Assembly: GCA_948852375.1 (NCBI GenBank)
Contig: CAQOYX010000010.1
Coordinates: 1 to 28,491 of the forward strand
Reading direction: 5' to 3'
Source of the DNA: an uncultured Clostridia bacterium
Lineage (GTDB): Bacteria > Bacillota_A > Clostridia > TANB77 > CAG-508
DNA: 28,491 bases
Position numbers and translations under genes: made by a program
Notes under the pieces: generated by a model
What the model saw: the letters and a program-made list of their open reading frames with translations, nothing else
What the model was told of the DNA's origin: nothing
Database searches by the model: none
In this document: positions 22,174 to 28,491 of the stretch, in pieces
How positions within the stretch are numbered: the first letter of the stretch is position 1
Layout of the letters: every line of letters starts with the position of its first letter

Positions 22174-22599
22174 TTGCAAGATAAATATAATATGACACAA
22201 GAGCAAAATGTATTTTTAGCTAAACGCAATATTGTAGATAGCATTTGGAAAAGTTCACATATTGAGGGAATTAATATAACTTTTCCTGAAACTCGGGAAA
22301 TTGTATTAAAGAATTTACAAGAACTAAATACAATAGAATGTATAACTAATAGGTCAATCTCTATTATGTGCTACTTAATGAGAACACAATTTTTTTCAGA
22401 TGGAAATAAAAGAACTGCAATGTTATTTGCTAATAAAATTATGATACAAAATGGTAAGGGAATTATCAGTATTCCAGTAGAAAAAGATGTTATTTTTGGT
22501 GAAGAATTGATTAGGTATTATGAAACGAATAATATGGAAAATTTGAAAAAGTTTATTTATGACTATTGTATAGATGGAATAAATACAGAAAAACTTTAG
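22174..22599 (+). pseudogene. Fic-family protein, apparently internally deleted
   Basis: 141 residues from TTG 22174 (AGGAGG upstream). The start LTKEQN-type MTQEQNVFLAKRNIVDSIWK and SSHIEGINITFPET match the N-terminus of a clostridial Fic family whose members are, from memory, about 230 residues. The end QFFSDGNKRTAMLFANKIMI and IISIPVEKDV with YETNNMENLKKFIYDYC matches the Fic core and C-terminus. Roughly 80-90 residues between FPET and ITNRSISIM are missing. The Fic motif lacks the usual HPF, having QFF before SDGNKRTA. It holds the window's only in-frame CGG (22294, codon 41) not followed by a restored frame: skipping a base there reaches TAA within five codons. It is probably decayed, or the region has been recently rearranged. 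It lies 27 nt before rdgB. Confidence 0.6.
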
Positions 22600-22626
22600 T
22601 AAATAAAGAAATAGGAGGGTTTACAT

Positions 22627-23211
22627 ATGAAGCTGTTAGTTGCAACAAATAATGAAGGAAAATTAAAAGAAATTGAACAAATATTAAAAGAATTTGAAAT
22701 AATATCATTAAAACAATGTATGCTTGAAATAGAAATAGAAGAAGATGGAAAAACATTTGAAGAAAATGCTACAAAAAAAGCAAAATGCATATATGAGAAA
22801 ACAAAAATACCTTGTATAGCAGATGATTCAGGAATAGAAATAGAAGAATATGAAGGTTGGCCAGGGGTAATAACAGCAAGATTTTTAGGTATAGACAAGT
22901 CTAGCAATGAATACGCAAGAAAGCGAAATGAATACATATTAGAAAAAATGAAAAATTTACCAAAAGAAAGAAGAAAAGTAAAACATGTAACATGCATAGC
23001 ATATTGTAATGAAAATGGTTGTAAAGTAGTAAGAGGAGAACAAACAGGATATATTGCAGAATTTCCTAAAGGAGAAAATGGATTTGGTTTTGATGAAATA
23101 TTTGAATTATCAAATGGCAAAACAATGGCGGAAATATCCAAAGAAGAGAAAAATAAAATAAGCAGTAGAAAAGTTGCGTTGGAAAAAATAAAGAATTTTG
23201 TGTATCAATAA
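22627..23211 (+). CDS. rdgB: XTP/dITP diphosphatase (HAM1/RdgB)
   Basis: 194 residues, normal length. It hydrolyses non-canonical purine nucleotides (XTP, dITP) to monophosphates, preventing their incorporation into DNA. Family signatures are LLVATNNEGKLKEI at the N-terminus, EEDGKTFEENATKKA, IPCIADDSGIEI with the catalytic Asp pair, WPGVITARF, GENGFGFDEIFEL, MAEISKEEKNKISSRKVAL near the end. ATG 22627 has AGGAGGG nine bases upstream. No in-frame CGG is present; the one CGG triplet spans GCG GAA. No clear terminator precedes the next promoter. Confidence 0.95.
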   Translation: MKLLVATNNEGKLKEIEQILKEFEIISLKQCMLEIEIEEDGKTFEENATKKAKCIYEKTKIPCIADDSGIEIEEYEGWPGVITARFLGIDKSSNEYARKRNEYILEKMKNLPKERRKVKHVTCIAYCNENGCKVVRGEQTGYIAEFPKGENGFGFDEIFELSNGKTMAEISKEEKNKISSRKVALEKIKNFVYQ

Positions 23212-23222
23212 CGTGATATGTC

Positions 23223-23251
23223 TTGACATAGTTCTAGCTTAATGATATAAA
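23223..23251 (+). promoter_or_regulatory. Promoter of the pilin-like gene
   Basis: TTGACA (23223-23228), a 17-nt spacer and TATAAA (23246-23251), followed by a leader of about 90 nt and the ATG at 23346. Confidence 0.75.
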
Positions 23252-23345
23252 TGAACATATAGAAATTATATAAAATAAATAGTATTAAAAACGGAAAATA
23301 ATATATACTAAAGTAAAGAATTAAATTGTGAGGTAAAAAGTAATA

Positions 23346-23897
23346 ATGAAAGAAAAAGGAATAACACTAATAAGTTTAATAATAACAATAATACTTCTAT
23401 TAATTTTAACAAGTGTAGTATTAAATTTATCATTAGGAGATAATAGCATATTTAGGTTGGCAACAAATGCAAGTAAAAATTACTTAAATATACAAAACAA
23501 AGAGCTATCAGATTTAGAAGAATTATATAGTCAAATAAAAATAGCAACCAATTCGGAAGTAACATTAACTACAGAACAATTAAATGAATATATTAATGAG
23601 AAGTTAGATGAAAAATTAAAATCAACTATTGGACAAATAAGAAGTGGTCACGTCATATTTGGATCAATTAATAAAAGTACGGGTAAGGTTATTAATGTTA
23701 CTTTTAAAGAGCCAATGGAAAACGATAATTATAGTGTTACAGTAACAAATGTTAATGGAGCTAAACATTATGCTTTGACTGAGTGGTCAATAAGTGGAAA
23801 AACAGCTAATGGATTTATTATTTATGGATACAATACTATGAGTGAAGCAACTGGAAATTTAGAAATAGATTATATAGCTATACCATATACAGAATAA
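23346..23897 (+). CDS. Type IV pilin-like protein with a possible lectin-like C-terminal domain
   Basis: 183 residues. The N-terminus KEKGITLISLIITIILLL is a prepilin-type signal: a basic leader ending in Gly, then a hydrophobic helix starting ITLIS (residues 5-27). Ser replaces the usual Glu at mature position 5, as in many clostridial pseudopilin-like proteins. A helical linker with QLNEYINEKLDEKLK (about 75-95) leads to a beta-rich C-terminus (about 98-183: GHVIFGSINKSTGKVINVTF, NGFIIYGYN, EIDYIAIPY). Its pattern resembles H-type-lectin-like or phage tail-fibre tip domains. It is a single gene with its own promoter. Pilus or surface display is inferred; no other pilus genes are in the window. 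Confidence 0.65.
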   Translation: MKEKGITLISLIITIILLLILTSVVLNLSLGDNSIFRLATNASKNYLNIQNKELSDLEELYSQIKIATNSEVTLTTEQLNEYINEKLDEKLKSTIGQIRSGHVIFGSINKSTGKVINVTFKEPMENDNYSVTVTNVNGAKHYALTEWSISGKTANGFIIYGYNTMSEATGNLEIDYIAIPYTE

Positions 23898-23943
23898 AAT
23901 AGTCTAAACGCTAACTAAAATTCAACAAAAACAGCTAAAACTC

Positions 23944-23972
23944 TTGACATATTACTATTTTCTACATATAAT
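23944..23972 (+). promoter_or_regulatory. Consensus promoter of sigH
   Basis: Exact TTGACA (23944-23949), a 17-nt spacer and exact TATAAT (23967-23972). Confidence 0.9.
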
Positions 23973-24022
23973 AAGTTGAAAGCGAGTAAAACAAGCATTA
24001 TGTGGGAGGTAGCAAACGGTAT

Positions 24023-24670
24023 ATGGCTGGGATAAATCAACTAAATGAACAATATATAAATATGCCAGATGAAAAAATAATAGAAGTTATACAATCAGGA
24101 GATAACTTAGCTTTAAATTATATGATGAACAAATATAATGACCTAGTAAATATGAAAGCAAGCAAATTTTTCATGGCAGGAGCAGAAAGAGAAGACATAA
24201 TACAAGAAGGATTAATTGGTCTATATAAAGCGACCAAATCGTTTGATGTAGGAAAACAAAACTCATTTAAAACATTTGCAAACCTATGTATAGAAAGACA
24301 ATTAATAACAGCAATAAAAACCTCTAATCGCCAAAAAAACATACCATTAAATTCAAGCATATCATTAAATCAAACAGCATATGAAGAAAATGATGATATG
24401 CAAATAATAGATATATTAGAAACCAAAACTATGGAAGATCCATTAGAAACAATAACAAAAAAAGAATATTATAATTCAATAGAAAAACAAATAGATGAAA
24501 ACTTAAGCGATTTTGAAAAACAAGTATTACACTATTATAAACAAGGAAAATCATATGCTGTAATAGCAGAAAAATTAGGAAGTAAAGTAAAAAGTGTAGA
24601 TACAGCAATACAAAGAATAAGAAAAAAAGCCAATAAAATAAAAAATACAATGGAAAAAGATAATAAATAA
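24023..24670 (+). CDS. sigH: RNA polymerase sigma factor SigH-like
   Basis: 215 residues from ATG 24023, a sigma-30/SigH-type factor that in Bacilli and Clostridia drives early sporulation and transition-phase genes. Region 2 shows NYMMNKYNDLVNMKASKFF, then DIIQEGLIGLYKATKSFD and SFKTFANLCIERQLITAIK. Region 4 shows LSDFEKQVLHYYKQGKSYAV with IAEKLGSKVKSVDTAIQRIR. The frame is open back to GTG 24002, but GGGAGG at 24004-24009 points to the downstream ATG, with 13-nt spacing. That choice also leaves the CGG at 24017 outside the coding region. It has a consensus promoter and its own terminator. Confidence 0.9.
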   Translation: MAGINQLNEQYINMPDEKIIEVIQSGDNLALNYMMNKYNDLVNMKASKFFMAGAEREDIIQEGLIGLYKATKSFDVGKQNSFKTFANLCIERQLITAIKTSNRQKNIPLNSSISLNQTAYEENDDMQIIDILETKTMEDPLETITKKEYYNSIEKQIDENLSDFEKQVLHYYKQGKSYAVIAEKLGSKVKSVDTAIQRIRKKANKIKNTMEKDNK

Positions 24671-24683
24671 AATACATAAAAGG

Positions 24684-24735
24684 TATCACTTTGTAAGTAT
24701 TCTATAAAGGAATATTTTACAGAGTGATATTATTT
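24684..24735 (+). terminator. Intrinsic terminator of sigH
   Basis: TATCACTTTGTAA (24684-24696) pairs with TTACAGAGTGATA (24717-24729, one G-U), with inner TATTC/GAATA pairing, then TTATTTTTAAG. Confidence 0.8.
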
Positions 24736-24829
24736 TTAAGTATAAAGGGTAAATTACATGTTATCTATTGAAATATAACAAAACGTTATATTGTACAGCT
24801 AATAAATAATATAAAATAATATAAAACTA

Positions 24830-24859
24830 TTGTATAAAATTACCAAAATATATTATACT
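24830..24859 (+). promoter_or_regulatory. Likely promoter of the M16 peptidase operon
   Basis: TTGTAT (24830-24835), an 18-nt spacer and TATACT (24854-24859). Confidence 0.55.
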
Positions 24860-24890
24860 ATAAACATATAAATAAAAGAAGGGAGAGAGT

Positions 24891-24962
24891 ATGAATTACA
24901 ATATTAAATATAACAAAGATCTAAAAAGGAATAGGAGGAAAAAACTTGAAATATTATACTAA
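24891..24962 (+). CDS. Possible 23-residue leader peptide overlapping the first M16 gene
   Basis: ATG 24891, with GGGAGAG just upstream, encodes MNYNIKYNKDLKRNRRKKL and a few more residues, and stops at 24960-24962, 14 nt inside the M16 gene in another frame. The ribosome binding site of the M16 gene lies within it. It could couple translation to the TTG start at 24946, or be a chance ORF. The basic RNRRKK stretch comes from the AGGAGG of that SD, which argues for caution. Confidence 0.35.
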   Translation: MNYNIKYNKDLKRNRRKKLEILY

Positions 24963-26232
24963 ACCAATAAAAGAGGGAATAGACTCTCATATTATAGAAA
25001 CAAACAAATTTAAAACAAATTTATTAACAGTATTTATAACTACACCTTTATTAAAAGAGACAATAACAAAGCAAGCACTAATAGCATCAGTCTTAAGAAG
25101 AGGCACCAATACAATGAAGACTTCAGAACAAATTAGTATAAACCTAGAAGAAATGTATGGAGCATCATTTGATTGTGGAATAGAAAAAATAGGAGAAAAC
25201 CATATACTAAAATTCTATTTAGAAACAATAAATGATGAATTTCTACCTAAAGAAAGTGATATATTACAAAAAGGACTAAATACTATATTTGAAATAGTAT
25301 TTAATCCATTAATAGAAAATGGAACATTTAAAGAAGAATATGTAAAACAAGAAAAAGAAAATTTAAAACAAATAATAGAAGGAAAAAAAGACAACAAAGC
25401 AAAATATGCATTAGACAGATGTATAGAAGAAATGTATAAAAACAAACCATATGGTCTATATAAATATGGTTACACACAAGACTTAGAGAAAATAACACCT
25501 AAAAACTTATATGACTATTATAAAGAAATGATAAAAAACAGTAAAATAGACATATTTATATCAGGGAAAATTGATAAAGAAAAAATAGAAGAAACAATAC
25601 AACAAAATGAAAACATAAAAAAACTACAACAAAGAACAATAAATAAAACAAAACCACAATTAATACAAACAAAAAATGAACCACTTTCAGTACAAGAACA
25701 AATGGACATAACCCAAGGAAAACTAGTGTTAGGGTTAAACATAGAAAATGAAGACCCAAACTCAAAATATACAGCACTTTTATATAACATGGTACTAGGA
25801 GGAGGAGCAAACTCAAAATTATTTCAAAACGTAAGGGAAAAAGCAAGCCTTGCATACACAGCAAGTTCAAACTATATAAGACAAATGAACAACATATTAA
25901 TACGATGTGGAATAGAAACAAAAAACTATGAAAAAGCATTAACAATAATAAAAGAACAATTAGAAGACATAAAAAATGGTAATTTAACAGAAGAAGAATT
26001 ACAAAATGCCAAACAAACAATAATATCAACAATAAAATTCATTCCAGATGAACAAGACACAGAAGTAACATACTATTTTGGAGGAGTAATATCAGGAAAA
26101 CATGTATCAATAGAAGAATATCAAAATAAAATAAATGAAATAACTAAAAAACAAATAATAGACTTAGCAAATCAAACAAAAATAAATACAATCTACTTCT
26201 TAACAAATAAGGAGGAAAAAGCATGCAAATAA
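24946..26232 (+). CDS. M16-family peptidase-like protein, YmfF-type (no zinc motif)
   Basis: 428 residues with the two-domain M16 fold. It starts at TTG 24946 after AGGAGG. It lacks HxxEH: where the active site should be, there is only LIASVLRRGTNTMKTSEQIS with EEMYGASFDCGIEKIG. The C-terminal half has the R/Y-type M16 signature: NMVLGGGANSKLFQNVREK with SLAYTASSNY. B. subtilis YmfF/YmfH-like pairs combine one inactive and one zinc-bearing subunit, so this is probably the inactive partner. It overlaps the next gene by 10 nt (ATGCAAATAA) and shares its operon. There is no in-frame CGG. Confidence 0.85.
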   Translation: MKYYTKPIKEGIDSHIIETNKFKTNLLTVFITTPLLKETITKQALIASVLRRGTNTMKTSEQISINLEEMYGASFDCGIEKIGENHILKFYLETINDEFLPKESDILQKGLNTIFEIVFNPLIENGTFKEEYVKQEKENLKQIIEGKKDNKAKYALDRCIEEMYKNKPYGLYKYGYTQDLEKITPKNLYDYYKEMIKNSKIDIFISGKIDKEKIEETIQQNENIKKLQQRTINKTKPQLIQTKNEPLSVQEQMDITQGKLVLGLNIENEDPNSKYTALLYNMVLGGGANSKLFQNVREKASLAYTASSNYIRQMNNILIRCGIETKNYEKALTIIKEQLEDIKNGNLTEEELQNAKQTIISTIKFIPDEQDTEVTYYFGGVISGKHVSIEEYQNKINEITKKQIIDLANQTKINTIYFLTNKEEKACK

Positions 26233-27498
26233 TAGAAAATTCAAAAGTAAAAGAAACCGCATATATAGAAAAATTGCGGAAATGGTCTAACCATAATCAT
26301 TATACCTAAAAAAGAAACAAGCAAAAAATATGTAATATTTGGAACAAACTTTGGATCAATAGACAACAACTTCATAATTCCAGGACAAACAGAAGAAACA
26401 AAAATTCCAGATGGAGTAGCTCACTTTCTAGAACACAAACTATTCGAACAAGAAAACGGAACAAATAGCCTAGATGTACTATCAAGTTTAGGAGTAGAAG
26501 CAAATGCCTACACAACAAACGACCACACAGCATATTTATTTGAAGCAACAGACAACTTCTATCCTGCATTAGATGAACTAATGAACTATGTGCAAAATCC
26601 ATACTTTACAGACCAAAATGTAGAAAAAGAAAAAGGCATAATAGGGCAAGAAATAAACATGTATGATGATGAGCCAAGTTGGCAAACATACATGAACTTA
26701 ATGAAATTAATGTATAAACAAAATCCAATAAATATAGACATAGCAGGAAGCATAGAATCAATAGGAAAAATAAACAAAGAAATACTATACAAAGCCTATA
26801 ACACATTTTATAATCTATCAAACATGACAATAGTAGTATGTGGAGACTTTAAACCAAATGAGATACTAGAAGAAATAAAAAAGAGAATAACAAAAAAAGA
26901 TAACATAGGTGAAATAAAAAGAATATATCCAAGTGAGCAACAACAAATAGTAGCAAAAGAAAAAATAGAAACAATGGATGTAACAAATCCAATATTTGCG
27001 ATAGGATTCAAAGATAAGAAACCAACAAAAGACGTCGTAAAAAAACACATAGCAATAGAAATAATCCTATACATGTTACTAGGCAAAAGTTCAAAAACTT
27101 ACCAAAAGCTATACAATCAAGCAGACATAATAGTTCAACCAGACCTAGACTATGAATTCTCAAAAAACTATGCACATGTAATAATATCAGGAACAGCACA
27201 AAATCCAGAAAACGTAGTAAAACAACTAAAACAAGCAATAGAAGAAAACAAAGAGAAGGGTTTAAATGAAGAAGAATTTAACAGAATAAAGAAAAAAATT
27301 TACGGAGATTATGTAACAGAATATAATGAAGTATCAAACATAGCAAGAATGTTCCTAGCAGACTATATGAAAGGAATAAACAGTTTTGACTACCTAGAAG
27401 AATATAGTACAGTAACTTTAGCATACGCAAACCAAATACTAAAAGAAGTATTTAGAGAAGACAACATAGCAGTATCAATCGTAAAAGGAAAAGAATAA
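26223..27498 (+). CDS. M16-family zinc metallopeptidase, YmfH-type (one CGG recoding site)
   Basis: 424 residues when one base is skipped at the in-frame CGG at 26277, giving YIEKLGNGLTIIIIPKKE with Gly19 in the family's usual L.NGL.V start. The zinc motif HFLEH is at 67-71 within DGVAHFLEHKLFE, followed by ANAYTTNDHTAY and EKGIIGQEINMYDDEP, which supply the further Glu residues. ATG 26223 overlaps the upstream gene and has AAGGAGG seven bases before. Without recoding the product stops after about 27 residues, and the rest would have no start until 26581, beyond the active site. It is the likely catalytic half of a heterodimer with the upstream gene. The peptide substrate is unknown. Confidence 0.9.
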
Positions 27499-27500
27499 AA

Positions 27501-27713
27501 CATTAAATAAGTGCTATAAGCCCTTAGTGTCAAGCTATGCTTGACAGCCCACGCGAGTATTGTGGACTTTATTAATTGTTTAAAGGTACAAACCAGCGTG
27601 AAGGAGGTAATATATTTTATTTTTGTAATGGAATCATGAACAGCTAGGAGGCAGGGTGATACCCGTTAGTCTTGTGAATGGTGAAATAAAGCAAACAAAA
27701 TATATTACCTCCT
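27501..27713 (+). ncRNA. Structured intergenic element B (upstream of lgt)
   Basis: Shares with element A, in order: CATTAAATAA (27501), AAGCCC (27518-27523), a hairpin (TGTCAAG/CTTGACA, 27528-27546), CCACGCGAGTA (27549-27559), GGACTT (27564-27569), GTAC (27586) and CAGCGT (27594-27599). Where A has a short palindrome, B has a 17-bp perfect stem (27602-27618 with 27697-27713) enclosing 78 nt with GGGTGATACCC. The left arm of that stem contains AGGAGG. Family unknown; the covarying hairpins suggest RNA. It lies between the M16 operon and lgt. Confidence 0.55.
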
Positions 27714-27760
27714 AGAAGGGAAAACAAAGCAAAAAACGAAAAAGAGGAGAAAAATGGCAA

Positions 27761-28491
27761 ATGCAAAAAGTCACATTTCCAATTCTAAACATAGAACTAA
27801 ATATAAACAAAACAGCATTCACAATAGGAAATATACCCATATATTGGTATGCAGTAATAATAGTGTCAAGCCTAATCCTTGCTCTATACCTATGCAAGAA
27901 AAAAGACAAAACATATGGTATAAAATATGAAGACATCCTTGACCTAAGCATATTTCTAATTCCAATATCATTCATAAGTGCAAGATTATATTATGTAATA
28001 TTCAATTTAAACTCATACAAAGACCTAGCAAGCATGTTAAATATAAAAGATGGAGGACTTGCAATATATGGGCGGAATAATAGGTGGATGGGTTACTGCT
28101 TATATATTCTGCAAAAAAAGAAAAATAAACTTGCTAAACTTACTTGATTACATAGTACCATACCTATCACTAGGTCAAGCACTAGGAAGATGGGGAAACT
28201 TCATAAACGTAGAAGCCTATGGAAGACAAACAAACCTTCCATGGAAAATGGGAATACAAATAGGAGGAGAAACAACATATGTACATCCAACATTCCTATA
28301 CGAGTCAATCTGTAACATAATAATATTCATAATACTTACAAAGATATCAAAAAACAGAAAATACATAGGGCAAATAACATATTATTATATAGCAATGTAT
28401 TCATTTATAAGAGCAATAATAGAAAACCTAAGGACTGATAGTTTAATGCTATATGGAATAAGAGTTTCACGGGGTATTATCTATATTATTA
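27761..28491 (+). CDS. lgt: Prolipoprotein diacylglyceryl transferase Lgt, partial (two CGG recoding sites)
   Basis: Membrane enzyme that moves diacylglyceryl from phosphatidylglycerol to the lipobox Cys of prolipoproteins. The start ATG 27761 is in the correct frame; ATG 27754 is out of frame. In-frame CGG at 28073 and 28470, each with a base skipped, give Gly105 (GGLAIYGGIIGG) and Gly237 (RVSGVL). Several membrane helices are evident. Family motifs: GGLAIYGG, the signature GRWGNFINVEAYG, HPTFLYES and RAIIENLRTDSL. The end is cut off by the window. The first recoded glycine is in a conserved Lgt motif. Confidence 0.93.

Noticed and set aside
24002..24022. GTG 24002 as sigH start, which would include an in-frame CGG read as Arg
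   Set aside because: GGGAGG at 24004-24009 lies after that GTG and serves the ATG at 24023. No SD precedes 24002. The CGG is therefore most likely untranslated.
27586..27720. TPP riboswitch or T-box upstream of lgt, suggested by CCAGCGTGAAGG and GGGTGATACCCG
   Set aside because: The TPP core (CTGAGA, ACCTGATCTGG) and T-box core (AGGGTGGTACCGCG with specifier stem) are absent. The similarity is limited to short strings.

Overview
The window looks like the chromosome of a very AT-rich Gram-positive bacterium, most likely an uncultured spore-forming Clostridia-type Firmicute. The reasons are a SigH-type sigma factor, a sortase-anchored surface protein, GdpP-rplI-dnaB gene order, consensus TTGACA/TATAAT promoters, AGGAGG ribosome binding sites and AGA as the main arginine codon. 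No species call is possible from sequence alone.

The dominant signal is a systematic +1 recoding pattern. By my reading, eight genes (gdpP, a giant surface protein gene, dnaB, tilS, an ibrA-like gene, purA, a zinc peptidase gene and lgt) appear broken into pieces. At all 20 breaks the reading frame meets an in-frame CGG codon, and the protein resumes exactly one base later, on the GGN glycine codon inside CGGN. Removing the single C at each site restores full-length proteins, often with the glycine at an invariant family position (DnaB AVLGSML and VGGLEY, PurA NNAGHT, IPSG and RRCGW, GdpP GGGGH, Lgt IYGG). CGG is otherwise absent as an in-frame codon, except once in a decayed Fic gene. CGT, CGC and CGA are used normally as Arg. 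This suggests that CGG is an unassigned or four-base (CGGN = Gly) codon in this organism. Recurrent sequencing error or mRNA editing are the alternatives.

Layout. Positions 1-1900 hold a phage Bro-N pseudogene, tRNA-Arg(UCU) and an IS481-like element flanked by unusually long direct repeats. Positions 1960-4080 hold gdpP. Positions 4413-11456 hold a 2346-residue cell-wall-anchored surface protein, placed between gdpP and rplI, which are neighbours in B. subtilis. Positions 11840-16835 hold rplI, dnaB, tilS and ftsH. Positions 16836-17420 hold an IS remnant and initiator tRNA-fMet. Positions 17603-18350 hold a CofE-like ligase. Positions 18447-21938 (minus strand) hold purA followed by an IbrA/IbrB-like module with a small unknown gene. 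Positions 22174-24735 hold a degraded Fic gene, rdgB, a pilin-like protein and sigH. Positions 24891-28491 hold two M16 peptidases and lgt, which runs off the window.

A second unexplained feature is a pair of related structured intergenic elements, just upstream of dnaB and of lgt. They share several short conserved blocks and a common hairpin layout and match no RNA family I recognise.
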